A stretch of DNA of 64,000 nucleotides from Trifolium pratense (GCF_020283565.1 NC_060061.1:47281362-47345361), one strand, 5' to 3'. Positions 34,024-45,929 are shown, counted from the first letter of the stretch. Made by a program: numbers and translations. Notes: generated by a model not told the origin, from the sequence alone.

Positions 34024-34203
34024 TTTTTGGTTTTAACGTCTGGCTCATAGGGGAAGGGGTCTTAGTAGTCCAGTGTTCGGGGTGTGTTCTGAAATCAAAT
34101 AGTTTTAGTTCCCTCCCGAATGCAGTTGCTGGGATCGAACCGTGGTCTTCCCTATCAAATTCAGCGTCAATCACTACAGAACCAACTAATATTTGGTATG
34201 ACC
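34024..34203 (-). mobile_element. tRNA-derived SINE upstream of PRS
   Basis: Minus-strand boxes A (tctgtagtgattgacgc) and B (ggttcgatccc) and an A-run tail. The 10 bp word atgttagttt occurs on both sides (34014-34023 and 34204-34213). Confidence 0.7.
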
Positions 34204-34371
34204 ATGTTAGTTTAGTCAACTAGTGTCAGTCAATTAAAAAAAAAAAAGCTGTCTTGTGTCACGTGACATTTTTATGCCAAATTTGGGTGTGGCTGCGCAA
34301 CCGGGGGTAACATGCCGCATCACCATTGAGTCAGCCAGTTAGGAGTGTGCAAGAAACATGAGTTATAATTT

Positions 34372-34464
34372 TTTTTTTTTATTTATAATTAGTTGGGGAT
34401 CGAACCTAGAATTTACAGCATACTACTTAAATTCCTCACCACTAAATCAAACTTAATGACATAG
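34372..34464 (-). mobile_element. short tRNA-derived SINE
   Basis: Minus-strand A-box-like tttagtggtgagg and B-box ggttcgatcccc with an A-run tail (T run at 34369-34380). A perfect 14 bp duplication atgagttataattt flanks it at 34358-34371 and 34465-34478. Confidence 0.85.
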
Positions 34465-34479
34465 ATGAGTTATAATTTA

Positions 34480-35570
34480 GGTTTAATTAGTAAAATGATC
34501 CCTTAAAGACATTTTAGGTTTCATAATGGTCTCTTAAAGAAAAAAATGTTCGTTTTGGTCCCTTAACTATATGACCGTTAGTTGTAATGGTCCCTTCCGT
34601 CATGTTTTAACACCAAATGTATTAGGTGGACTAACATTACATTTGTTCCACCATAGACTCTTAATTTAAACCGTTTGATCTTATGCAAAAAACAATAGCC
34701 ATTGAATTTTGAAAGTCCACTGTATCCAACTGTGCACCATTAGCAACTAATGTTTTTCTCTATTTCTTCATCTTCTTCCTTAGCTTCTTTTTAACCTTCA
34801 TCATCATATTCATAACATCTTTAATCAAAACTAAAAAAATATACTTTAAGCCAAAAAAATTAAAAATTATAAAATCTTAAAAAAAATAAATTCCTGAACT
34901 TCATTACATCTGGGAAGAATGAAACCCATGAAATGGGCTTGGTATTTGGACCATGTTTCAAACACAATGTCAGCAAAGAAGAGAGGGAGTATGGAGTTTT
35001 CTTGATGCGAGAATTGAATGAACAGTAAGTCAGTAACAGTTTGGGAAGAACGAAACCCATGAACAGTTCGTCTCCTTCCTTTGATTGAACATCGCCGATC
35101 TGACGCTTGTTGATACCGCGGACTGATTTCTTTCACCCCCAGCAAATTCATGTCATCGTTTTCGCACAAGATCCTTGTTGCTACGACAACCAGATTTCAA
35201 TTTGATTATGTTGTTGTAATTAAGGATTTATGAAAATGATGATGAAGATGGTGTTGTTTGAAAATCTGCATTTTTTAGAGGAATTTATGAAACTGATGAT
35301 GAAGATAATGAAGAAGAGAGGAAGGAAGAAGATGAAGAAAATGGTGAAGAACATGAGATCTGCAAAAAAAATACTTTCCTTTGTTTTTTTTTTTTTTAAA
35401 AAAATGACTTGCCACGTCATCACAATTTAACGTTTTCAGTGAAAATTAGACGGAAGGGACCATTATGACTAACATTCATATCTTTAAGGGACTAAAACGA
35501 GTCTTTTTTTCTTTAAGGGACCATTATAAGACCTAAAATGTCTTTAAGGGACCATTTTACTAATTAAGCC
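34480..35570. mobile_element. MULE-type non-autonomous element with unique interior
   Basis: The ends GGTTTAATTAGTAAAATG and its near inverse (CATTTTACTAATTAAGCC) extend inward as inverted arms of about 130 bp containing ccttaaagacatttta. The 9 bp word tataattta flanks it at 34471-34479 and 35571-35579, the target size of Mutator-like elements. The 0.8 kb interior has no transposase. It holds an unrecognised frame at 34867-35169 (-) and a short direct repeat (gggaagaatgaaacccatga and gggaagaacgaaacccatga). Confidence 0.88.
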
Positions 35571-35579
35571 TATAATTTA

Positions 35580-36368
35580 ACATTGATCAAATTATGAGTT
35601 AATGTTATTATAATTTAACCGAGGTAATTTTCTTCAAAAAATAATAATTTAATAGAGGTAATTTTAGTCCTATAAAATCACGAAATTTTAAGTTTAGTCT
35701 TCATCAAAATTTAATAATAATTGTTTTGTGAATTTAGTTCGTTTTATAGAAATATTGAATTTTATATGTAGGAATTGAAATTTAAATTCGGACACTGCAT
35801 TTATCCATTTAAAAGGTGAAATTTTAGTTACTACAGCCAACTTGATAAAAGTAATTAATAATATGTTTAAGAGCACTCACGATGTTGATATGAGAAATTC
35901 ACTTATGGCCATTTTAAGCCTAACAAATCTAGACCTCAACGAAGTTGATCTGAGAAATATGAACTTGTTTCGGACGAAAACAAAAACCAGCACGACAATG
36001 AGGAGGTCTTGACGCATAAACAAACCTAGAAACACAGTCACGAAGAACTACAATCTTCAACACCATCACAAAACCTATAACCCATAAACAAACACATGCA
36101 GGTTCACATCGGTTTTTTATTAGACTCCTCAGATTAGTCGGTTTTTAGATCGGATATTGAGTTTTCAAAAAAAAAAGAAGAAAAAAAATTAAAGCCACCC
36201 ATAAGAAATCGTTAGAGGAGAAACCAAATTCAATTCTTGATAGAATAATTTTGTTGCTAAACTTTTCTTATCTCACGGTAAACTTTAAATTACCAAAGTT
36301 CTTTCTCTTGAGATTAAAAATAAAATGTAACAAAGCACATTGAAAAAATAAACAAAAGAAAAGCTACC
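35580..36368. other. AT-rich intergenic stretch
   Basis: No gene or bounded element recognised. Confidence 0.4.
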
Positions 36369-37039
36369 CATGTTTGATTCCACGCTTGGAGCCTTCAAAA
36401 TTAATTATCAACCTGTAAAATTGATTTTTGACATGTTTATAGCTATTTAGTAGAATTTTCATTTTAGTCCCTGAATTTTTTTTTCACACTTTTTAGTTCT
36501 TGAAGTTTTTTCCGTTAATATTTTTAGTCCGTACTTTTCATTCAACTCGTGTATACTTTCACATTTTTGAATGATATTTTGTATTCATGTTTATAATATT
36601 ATAAGAACATCTCCAATAAAAATTTAAAATTTGTTAACATAAGATTAATTATTTATGTATTTTTATGTGGAAAAAACTAAAAAAAAAAAATCATATTTAA
36701 TTCATCTTTTGTTAAAAAAATTTAAACTTTTGTAACATAGATTCATATAATATACTAAACATGACCGCATAAACACATTTAAAATGATATGCACGAATTG
36801 AATGAAAAATACGGACTAAAAACATTGACGGGAAAAACCCTAGGGACTAAAAAATGTGAAAAAAAGCTTCAGAAACTAAAAATAAAAATTATGAAAAACT
36901 ATAGAGATCAAAAACATATTTAACCCTAAAATTTATTGTTCAACTCACTTTTATATACACATTCAACCTACTTTTAATCAAAACCAATTTTACAAAATTA
37001 ATTCATTCAAAATAATTTTTTATCATAAAATCAAACATG
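36369..37039. mobile_element. two nested foldback elements
   Basis: The outer arms catgtttgatt..cttcaaaattaatt (36369-36430) and aaaattaattcatt..aatcaaacatg (36986-37039) are inverse complements. Inside sits a second inverted pair: ttttagtccctgaatt..agtccgtacttttcattc (36463-36545), and gaatgaaaaatacggact..ttaaccc (36799-36926). The inner one is the common ggttaaatatg/tagtccct type. Confidence 0.6.
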
Positions 37040-38639
37040 CAAACCATTGTTTGTACTTTTCACCGCCGCCAGACATTTTGGTTTCCCTCTAACTCTACAT
37101 TTTTCAAAGACCATTGGGGAAGAAATTACAGTAAAATTAAAATGTTTTCACTCTCCAAACAATGTCTTGCTTTTTGAGGAAATGGAATTTCATGGATTTG
37201 GTACTATTTTTGCAATGTACTTGCATTGTATTTCACTCTTATTACTACGTGGTGATGAAAATGAAATGATGCCATAAAAGTGCATTTCATATGCTAAAAG
37301 TGTCAGTTGTACTATATTTGGTTTGAAAACTATTCGTGATAAATTTTGGGGCAAAAGATTTGAAACTTTATATTGAAATTTTATCCTCTTACTAAATTAT
37401 TTCATCAAATCCTATATATAAAAAACATTTTACTTTTTAGATTCATTTTAGAATTGATGTATTTAGACAAGAGGAAATATATGACAACTTTTTATCTTAA
37501 CTACAAATTTTCTTAAATACTAAAATAATTTTTTTTTCGCTAGATATCGTATAAAAGACAACAAATTGTATAATATCTTAAAAGTTTATCCTGTACTTTT
37601 TGTTATGTGTTCGTTCTATTCTATATTTATTTTTGCACATCAAACGGATCCTAAAATTTGTTTAATTTGTGATGCACATGGTTTGAATTTGGTTACTAAG
37701 ACTTTATTATTGGCTTGTGCAATACGCAATTATGAATTTATTTTAAGTCGTTTCAACATTTTTATAGGACTTGCTTAATTTTTTTTTTTGAACCAATATT
37801 GCTTAATTTCTTATTTGTTTGTATGTTGATTAGTTTTCCTTAATTGAATAGAAAGTTGATAAGGAGCAATTAAAAGAAACACATACAATGTCATGGGAAG
37901 TCAGGTATATATGATTTTTGAGACAATTCAATATTCATAAGGCTTGAGGTTGTGATCATTTTGTTTATAAATCATTTGTGATTGTGGGTGTATGTGATAT
38001 GGACTTTATTTTTTTATCTTAACTTTTGGTTCTCAAAAGAAAGAGTCTGATGTCAACACTCGTTTAAGTCAAAATTTAAATTTGGATTATCCTGAATAGT
38101 CCCTATAAATTTATTTAAGAACCAAAATCAGTTTTATGGTTGTTGATGCTTTAACTAATTGACATTTCTTTTTTTTAATCTTTAAGATAGATCGAGTTGT
38201 TGAATGGAAAAGATATCCACGATGATTATATTAATACTTTTTTTTTGTTACAATATTAATACATTTTTAACTGACAACTACTGTACTAAACATGACTGAT
38301 AATGATAATTCATTAAAGATTAGCGGTTGCTATTGTTATTGGCCTTATTACCTAAACACAACACTATAATTTATGGCTATTGTTCAAACATTACTTCGAA
38401 AGAAAAAACAATGAAGTTAGACAAATCAATTGCGTCTAAATGAGAGATTGATGGTAAATGAGAATATCCATAATTGAGTAAGGGAGGACTTGGTCTAAAA
38501 TATTCATCCCTACCAAAATATAAAAATTTATTGAGAATTGCACGTATGTTCATCCATAATTTTGATTACGAATATTTTTAATTGTTTATTAGTAAAAATT
38601 ATAAAAATTTAATATTTTAAAAATATTTATCGAAACAAA
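37040..38639. other. AT-rich intergenic stretch
   Basis: Open frames at 37047-37277 and 37566-37778 have no domain, splice context or composition shift. No bounded element recognised. Confidence 0.4.
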
Positions 38640-38741
38640 TCAAATAAGATTTTATATGATAATATTTAGATTTATATACTTTTAAAAAAATACTTTCAAA
38701 ACAAAGACATATAAATAATGTATTTAGTCAAATGAGGTCTT

Positions 38742-38892
38742 TTTTTTTTTGACTAAAAATAAAGGATATTCATTCATTCAAACGGATAGAATACATCGAT
38801 GTAATACAAATTCAAATTTGCTAAAAACAAAAAGGATGAATCTGCAAACAAACTCACAGCATCCATGTTAATAGCATAAAACGGCATATATG
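38742..38892 (-). mobile_element. retroposed LINE-tail or SINE insertion
   Basis: A 151 bp insert starts with a T run (A tail on the minus strand) and is flanked by a perfect 17 bp duplication, tagtcaaatgaggtctt, at 38725-38741 and 38893-38909. No A/B boxes are seen, so a 5'-truncated LINE end is likelier than a SINE. Confidence 0.85.
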
Positions 38893-39129
38893 TAGTCAAA
38901 TGAGGTCTTATAAAATGATACGGGGGAATAATATGGTTTTAGGGGACGCAATGTTCTTTTTTGGTGTTAGTGTGCTTTTTTATGTTTTTTGTTGTAGTTT
39001 TGATTTTTTTTTCTAGCAGTTTGTATTTTTGTTTGTCTTTATTTAGATGGTAGATATCTGGTTGTGAATATTTTTGGTACTTATTTTTATTCTAACTTTT
39101 TTTATCCTTATTATATATATATGGATTTG

Positions 39130-39466
39130 CTAATGCACACCCACTGTTTTTTATGAAGGTTTGCATTAGCAACATACTAGTACATCTTAAGGTGTATTTA
39201 ACTACTTTTTAGTTATAACTTGCTAACACACACTAAGGTGTATTTAACTACTTTTTAGTTATCATTTGCTAACACACACCTTCTAAAAATTAAGTAGGTG
39301 TATTATAGCAAATGCCTATAGGAGTTGCTAACGTACACCCACTTATTTTTTAGAAGGTGTGCATTAGCAACATGCACCCTAAGGTATATTTAACTACTTT
39401 TTAGTTATAACTTGCTAACACACACTAAGGTGTATTTAACAACTTTTTAGTTAACTTGCTATACAC
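39130..39466. repeat. direct repeats with taaggtgtatttaactac words
   Basis: A block of about 150 bp (from gctaatgcacacccac, 39130) is repeated from about 39337 (gctaacgtacacccac). Each contains two units of taaggtgtatttaactactt..agttataacttgctaacaca about 45-50 bp apart. Confidence 0.75.
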
Positions 39467-39610
39467 AAAATAGAACATTGCGTCCCCTCAAATCATATTA
39501 CTCCCTCTGTCCAATTTTATAAGACCTCATTTGACTAAATATATTATTTATATGCCTTATTTTAAACGTATTTTTTTAAAGTATATAAATCTAAATTTTA
39601 TAATATTATA

Positions 39611-40240
39611 TTGTCCTTAAAAAAAAGTGTTCATGATTGACGAAAGGAGGCTTCAAATTAAAGTTGAAGCAAAAAATAAAACGGCTTCTCTTTATACCCA
39701 TGTTTCTTTTTCTCCTTTTGGATTTCTTTTTTTGTCCTTCAATAGAAATTTCGATTTTTGTTTTTCAAATTTTTCCTGGATTTGAACGAGAAAAACTTTG
39801 GTTTCTACGTTCCGAATTTTTTTCAAGGGCACAATTGGATTTTTGAAGAAGCTGTTAAATAGACCCACTCAGCCCGGTCCGGCCCAGTGGGCCAGGCTAT
39901 ATAAGTGGGCCAAATTGGCCCGAGCCAATTATGATTTGGATATGCATTAATGCGTCTGGTCCCATACGAGTCATGCGGGCTAATGGGTCAGTTCGATCTA
40001 TTTTATTTTATTTTTTTCGTTTATTCAATCTTTTTTATGTCACTTTAATGTATTAGTTCCTCATAATTATCAATTTATGCCCAATGTGCTAGTCCAATCC
40101 AATCCCTATTTTCATATGGAATACCTGAACTTGGAAGGTGGAGTTAATTAATGCAAGTAGTGTATGTATTTATGCAAGTAGTATAAGTCTATATAATCTA
40201 CTTTCCCTTGTAGTTCAGCAACATACCATTTCAATTATAC
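39611..40240. other. 5' flank of the GPAT gene
   Basis: Contains a repeat (39675-39840, ttgtccttcaatag..aagggcacaattgg) related to 42595-42680. Otherwise AT-rich with no gene. Confidence 0.4.
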
Positions 40241-40250
40241 TATAAATATT
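40241..40250 (+). promoter_or_regulatory. TATA box candidate of the GPAT gene
   Basis: TATAAATATT lies 96-105 bp before the ATG at 40346 and fits a leader of about 70 nt. Confidence 0.55.
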
Positions 40251-40345
40251 CTCACTATATCTTCCTTTTTCATCACAAAATTGTCGGTTACATCATCTCA
40301 ACCATCATAACCAATTAAATTAAATTGAGAGAAACTTAAAAAAGA

Positions 40346-43300
40346 ATGTTTCTATTAGCACTCATAAGCCTCACAAAATGGTTTTGGTACCATATGATTG
40401 TTAAATCATGTTATCAAACTGCAAAAAAATTGAAAAGTTATAGCTTTAATTTGTTTGATCTTTCATCTAAACCACTTCATCAACCTTCAATTTTTCCTAG
40501 TATTTTGAATTGTGATTTAAAAGGTAGAGAGTCACAAACACTTGTTTGTGACATTCATAGTGTCCTATTAAGAACTCATTCTTTCTTTCCTTATTTCATG
40601 CTAATTGCTTTTGAAGGTGGTAGCATTTTAAGAGCTTTTATATTACTTTCTTCATGTCCTATATTATGGTTTTTAAGCTATGAACTTAAGCTTAAAGTTA
40701 TGATCTTCATAACTTTTTGTGGACTTAAAATAAAGGACATGGAAATGATAGCAAGAGTTGTTTTACCAAAGTTTTACATGGAGAATCTTAATCTTATGCC
40801 TTATGAGGTTTTGGTTTCAGCAAAGTGTAGAGTTTTCATCACTTCTGTTCCTAGAGTTATGGTTGAGGGATTTTTGAAGGAATATTTGAATGGTGATGAT
40901 GTTATAGCTACTGAATTGCAAAGTGTTGGATGTTACTTCACTGGTTTGATCTCTAAGCATGGTTTGGTTGTTAAGCATAGTGCAATAATGGATTATTTTG
41001 GAGATAAAAAACCTGATTTAGGGATTGGAAGCACATGTGTCAATGATCATCATTTTATATCATGTTGCAAGGTATATTTCAAGCTAGATTATGCTTTTTA
41101 CTACTATATTTTTTTTAAACATAATACTAGTGTGAATTTGCACTAGCTTTACCGGTGACTAATCAATAAGGTTGGTCTGAATTATTTAGAGGTCTTGATC
41201 GAATATTTAAAATAGACCCTTAACAAAAAAAAAAATAATTAAAAGTATCACTCTCTATTAATTTAAATTGTAAATAATATAAAAAGCACAAAAAATAATT
41301 ATCATTATATGTAACATCAAAAAAGACATCCTTATAATTAAAGATTAAATTTGATGCAAAGATTGAAAATGGCCTATTAGTTGAGTTTTTAATAGGTTTG
41401 ACATATAATAGTTTCAATACTTAGATTTTTTTTTAAAAAAAAAAATTATTGATTTTAATTTAATTTAAAATGACTAGAATTATGCAAAAAGAAATTTGGA
41501 AATGAAGGAGTTTGAACCAATGACTTTGCACTCTAAAATATCACGATCTATCATTAATTTATTGATACACATTTGATATTTTATGCACATTTACAAATAT
41601 ATAACTATTATTATAAAGCTTCAAAATTTTGAAATCTAATAATATGTCATAGCACCCCCAACGCATGGGTGCGAGTCAGACCTGCTAATCAGCATCAAAG
41701 ATTTTGGTTGACCACTTTTAGTGATTTTTAAATTCAAATGTAAATCTGAAATCTTGTTTAATAGATTTAAGTAAAGTTCCACTTTTTTTTTTTTTGAAGG
41801 GAAGTCAAGTTCCACTTTAGACAATATAATGTGTGGTATTTTTAGCTATGTTATACCGTTAGTATTAATTTAAACTATAAATTTTTATAACATATTTTGG
41901 TTGAAAAAAAGGGAAGGATTAAATTTTTAATTTAAGTAAAATATACACATTAGCTCTTGAAATGAAAGGAATAATAGATTATCATAAAACAATTTTAATA
42001 ATTCACTTAAACAAACATAATAAATTATTTTCTTTTCTCTTTTCCTTTAGAATCCTCATAAAAAGAGTTCATATCCATGTATATAATTCACTTAACATAT
42101 ATTTAATTGAGACAGAGAAAGACTTCATATCCTTGTCAGGACTTGTAACACCAAGTCTTGAAGTATAGTACCCCCACATCTAATCTTCTTACCCCACAAA
42201 TCCCTGTGATCTTCATCTTCCTACCCCACAACCACAAGCCCAGTAAATTTCCCATTGGGTCTATAATCAGTTTGCTGGAAAAGTTTTTGAAAATTTCTCA
42301 TCCCACCTACCCACTTTCTCACCACACCTCTGGAAATTCCATTTTTGCCCTTGGTCAAAAAATTCGGAACGCGTTTTCCGAATTTTTTTGCCTTCAAAAA
42401 CAACTTTGTAATGTGTTTTCGGAATTTTTTCCAAATTTGAACTAAAAAAATTCGGAAAACGCGTTCCGAATTTTTTGACCAAGGGCAAAAATGGAATTTC
42501 CAGGGGTGTGGTGAGAAAGTGGGTAGTGAGATGAGAAATTTTCAAAGTTTTTTATGTTATCTCTTTAGGCCTCCATGGGCCATGGTTCCTTTTCACCCTT
42601 TGGATTTTACTTTTTTGCCCTTCAATAAACACTTCAGTTTCTACGAACCGAATTTTTTATCAAGGACAAAATTGGAATAGTTGGGGGTATAAAAGATACA
42701 TCGGGGGCCCGAAGAGAAAACATCAAAGTTTTTTGTAGTTTGATTTGTGTAGGGTAAATTCGTTTGATTTTTTGGAAGAAAAGTGGAGAGTTCTACTTCT
42801 TGTTGTTCTTTTTTAAATTAAATTAATAATATCATAGAGTATTTGTTTTAAATATGAATTAAGTGTGACTGAAGTATTAATTACGTGATTATTTATCATG
42901 CTCTTTCAATTATTTTATAATAACATTAATTATATAAAATAAATTCGCAATCAGAGCTTAAGAATATTCACAAAACTGTGACCGATCGAAGTGTTTTTTG
43001 TGTGAAAAGTGATGCCAGCAAAATTGTGACTTAAGAATTTTCCTATCAAAATCCTCCAAAAATCAATTCGCAAACAGTGCTTAAGAATATTTTTTGTCTA
43101 AAAAGTGATGCCGACAAAATTGAAATTTATCAAAAACACGAGGGACCTAGTAGCCACATACACGCACACATGGAACAGAAAGTATGAAAACGTAGAATTA
43201 AACGTTCGTCAACTATACACTTGTTACTTGCTAATGTAATGATAATCTCTACCCCTCAATTTGTTCGTTTGTAATTCTCTTCTTTGGATTTTATCCCTCT

Positions 43301-44748
43301 TTATAAACAAAAAAAAAGTTAATGTTCTGGTCCGCAACAAGTAGAACAAGTGACAATAATTAAATTGAATCCATTAATTATAAAAAAAAAAATTGTGAAA
43401 TCCTCAAATTAGAATGTGTGGCAAGTAATGTACCAAAAAAAAAAAAAATTGTGTGGCAAGTCTAAACCCACAGCTGTACGTTTTTCCGGTTTATAGCATA
43501 TTAGTTATTATTATTTTATATATTTATAGCATATTGATTATAATTGGTACTATTTAACAACTATTGCTAACTACATTATTACCAATAAGAATAATGCTAG
43601 CAACACACTCTTTAACAAACACACTCTCTTTATTGGTTGAAATTCACATGGGTCCCATAAAAAAATGTGGACTCATATAACTTTTATGGGACCCATATAA
43701 ATTTTAACCAATAGAAGAGAGTGTGTTGAAGTGTGTTTGTTAAAGAGTGTGTTGCTAGCACTCCTCTTACGATAAACAATAAACTATAAACTATACACCT
43801 ATAATAATGAATTTCAGTTTCCCATTAATTATTCTATCTTAATTCTCATCTAACTCCAGCAATATATGATAATGACAGGAAGCTTATGTGGTGAGCAATG
43901 AAATAAGTCCAAAATCAATCATGCAAAGAGAAAAATATCCAAAACCATTAATATTCCATGATGGAAGACTAGCATTTTACCCTACACCTTCATCAACTCT
44001 CTACATGTTCATGTGGCTTCCAATTGCAATTCCATTATCAATTTATAGATTATTTCTTGGAACAATTGTTTATTACAAATGGGGTCTTGCATTAGTAGGA
44101 TATAGTGGTATTACTATAACTATCAAAGGCTATGATAACACTAAAAATAATTTAGAAAAAAATAAAGGAGTACTTTATGTTTGTAATCATAGATCATTAT
44201 TAGATCCTGTTTTTCTAAGCATGAGTTTAAGAAAAACATTAACAACTGTAACTTATAGCTTAAGTAAAGTGTCTGAAATTATGTCTCCTATTAAGACAAT
44301 GAGTTTAACAAGAGATAGAGAACAAGATAGAGAAACAATGCAAAGGTTACTTGGTGAAGGTGATTTAGTTGTTTGTCCTGAAGGAACAACTTGTAGGGAA
44401 CCTTATCTTTTAAGGTTTAGTTCACTTTTTGCTGAACTTGCTGATGAGATTGTGCCTGTTGCTATGCAAGCTAATGTGAGTTTGTTTTATGGTACAACAG
44501 CTAGTGGATTAAAATGGTTGGATTCATTTTTGTTTTTGATGAATCCATGGCCAACTTATATTATTGAATTACTTGAAAAAGTTCCAAAAGAATTCACTTG
44601 TGCTGGTGGAAAGTCTCGTTTTGAAGTTGCTAATTATATACAAAGAGAGTTGGGGATTGCTTTGGGATTTGAGTGTACAAATATTACTAGAAGGGATAAA
44701 TATATGATGTTAGCTGGAAATGAAGGTGTTGTTCATAAAAAGAAGTGA
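40346..44748 (+). CDS. glycerol-3-phosphate acyltransferase, GPAT1-3 type
   Basis: Two exons, 40346-41071 and 43879-44748, give 531 residues; the 2.8 kb intron is phase 0. The N-terminal half is a HAD-like domain (residues about 55-230) with hydrophobic segments (FFPYFMLIAFEGGSILRAFI). The C-terminal acyltransferase domain shows block I NHRSLLDP (H..D), block II/III LTRDREQDRETM and PEGTTCREPYLLRFS, and block IV IVPVAM. The enzyme transfers an acyl group from acyl-CoA to glycerol-3-phosphate at the ER or another membrane; plant GPAT1-8 are land-plant sn-2-type enzymes linked to surface or reproductive lipids. In exon 1, DIHSVLL stands where phosphatase-active members have DxDG, so the HAD phosphatase site looks inactive, as known for GPAT1-type enzymes. 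The ending FECTNITRRDKYMMLAGNEGVV is family-typical. RAM2 or GPAT4/6/8 identity is less likely. Confidence 0.93.
41147..42284. other. GPAT intron, 5' part
   Basis: AT-rich intron sequence. No coding exon is needed, because exon 1 and exon 2 join in phase. Confidence 0.6.
42285..42549. mobile_element. near-perfect foldback MITE in the GPAT intron
   Basis: The arms 42285-42390 and 42445-42549 are almost exact inverse complements (landmarks ccacctacccactttct, tttttgcccttggtc, aattcggaacgcgttttcc), with a loop of about 54 bp. Target duplication was not resolved. A transcript of the intron would form a hairpin of about 100 bp. Confidence 0.85.
43596..43759. mobile_element. MITE in the GPAT intron (gctagcaacacactc ends)
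   Basis: The left end gctagcaacacactctttaa and right end ttaaagagtgtgttgctagc are exact inverse complements. Inverted arms continue through caaacacact and ggttgaaattcacatgggtc. Flanking duplication is not clear. Confidence 0.8.
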
Positions 44749-44813
44749 AAATTGTGGTGATTGAAGTTTCACATTCAAGATGTGTACAGTATAATTCTGG
44801 TTTGAAATTAATA

Positions 44814-44867
<54 letters not shown>
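44814..44867. repeat. (TC)n(TA)n microsatellite in the GPAT 3' flank
   Basis: About nine TC units followed by about eighteen TA units, starting 65 bp after the GPAT stop codon. Confidence 0.9.
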
Positions 44868-44869
<2 letters not shown>

Positions 44870-44875
44870 GTGATC

Positions 44876-45034
44876 TACTCCCTCCCGCCATAAATATATA
44901 ATATAAGTAAAAGTGTATTTTTTAGATTCATTGAATAACAAAAGTATATGGTCTGTATTATAGTCCAGATACATCTGTTATTTAATATGAATCTAAAAAA
45001 AAATACAATTTTCCTTATATTTATGGTCGGAGTA
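44876..45034. mobile_element. Stowaway-like MITE
   Basis: Ends TACTCCCTCCCGCCATAAAT and its inverse ATTTATGGTCGGAGTA, with TA at both borders. The interior pairs through agattca and tgaatct words. A second, partial copy start (ctactccctccgg) follows at 45051. Confidence 0.75.
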
Positions 45035-45429
45035 TTTATCAACTACTCCCTCCGGTTCTTTTTATAAGAAACTTTTGACTTTTCAGGTTCATTCAATAAT
45101 TAATGTATTCGGAGAGAGTATCTTGTATTCATGGCGATGTGTACAACTTTGTTTCTAAAAGAGTGAAAGGAAAAAGAGTATGGTTATGAATATATACTTG
45201 TAATTAAATTATCATTTCATACATACTTGTATCTCATTTACTCGAGAAATAATTAATAGTGTGTATTGCAATACAGTACATATTTTTCATTATTTTATTA
45301 TCAAAAAGAATATTGTATTACAAGAATGTTGTACAAAAGAATTCAAATATTATTACTGCTAAAAAACATTGTTTCAAAAAAAAAAAAAATTCTATTTTGG
45401 ATGAATGTATACAATTCAAGCTTATTACA

Positions 45430-45749
45430 ACTTTTTTTTTTCCAGTAGCATAGTTATAGAAATTTCACCTTAAAAGTATATAAATGGAGTGTCTGGTGTT
45501 CAAACCTCAGTTCTACATATATATGTGATATTCCTACAATTGAGCTAAGCAAGTTAGGATCCTCTCCATTTCCAATTATTTCCATTTCCTCCATTATTAT
45601 ATAATTTTAGGAATATAAATGTAAAAGTGTAACATTAAGTGGGTCCAAATATCATTTATACACCCAAAAACATTTAAAAACTTTGGTAATGAAAGAAATG
45701 GAAACAATAGAAAATGGAGAGGATCCCAACTCGAGCTAAGCCCATGGGT
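45430..45749 (+). mobile_element. tRNA-derived SINE split by a MITE
   Basis: The SINE body (ttcaccttaaaag..gtgttcaaacctc..gatattcctacaattgagctaagc) matches the family at 16683. A perfect 13 bp duplication caagcttattaca flanks the whole at 45417-45429 and 45750-45762. It is interrupted at 45551-45732 by a MITE, after which its 3' end (gagctaagcccatggg) resumes. Confidence 0.75.
45551..45732. mobile_element. MULE-type MITE nested in the SINE
   Basis: Ends AAGTTAGGATCCTCTCC and GGAGAGGATCCCAACTC are inverted. The 9 bp word gagctaagc, part of the SINE, is duplicated exactly at both borders (45542-45550 and 45733-45741). Confidence 0.88.
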
Positions 45750-45929
45750 CAAGCTTATTACATTTTATTTTGGGTAAAGATCGATGTATGGAATTTGAAT
45801 GTTCAATCTGCGCATCATCAATGTTCAATGTTCATAGTTTTTTATTTTTAAAAAATAAAAAAGTTATATTATTTCATTATTAAAGTACGAATAATAAATT
45901 CTAAAAAAAATAGAAATAATTAATACAAG

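Larger units (their letters stand above)
38640..39610. mobile_element. composite foldback region
   Basis: The left arm (38640-38741 continued at 38910-38965) is the near inverse complement of 39464-39610. Shared landmarks are atttagtcaaatgaggtctt, ataaaat..acgggggaataat (against ttactccctctgtcc) and ggggacgcaatgttc. The left arm is interrupted by a later insertion at 38742-38892. The loop contains a direct repeat array (39130-39466). Confidence 0.7.

Noticed and set aside
34867..35169. 100-residue minus-strand frame as a gene
   Set aside because: Inside the MULE interior with no recognised domain; listed only as possible cargo.
40346..41146. GPAT exon 1 as a full protein of 266 residues
   Set aside because: The frame runs past the donor at 41072; splicing to 43879 gives the acyltransferase domain.
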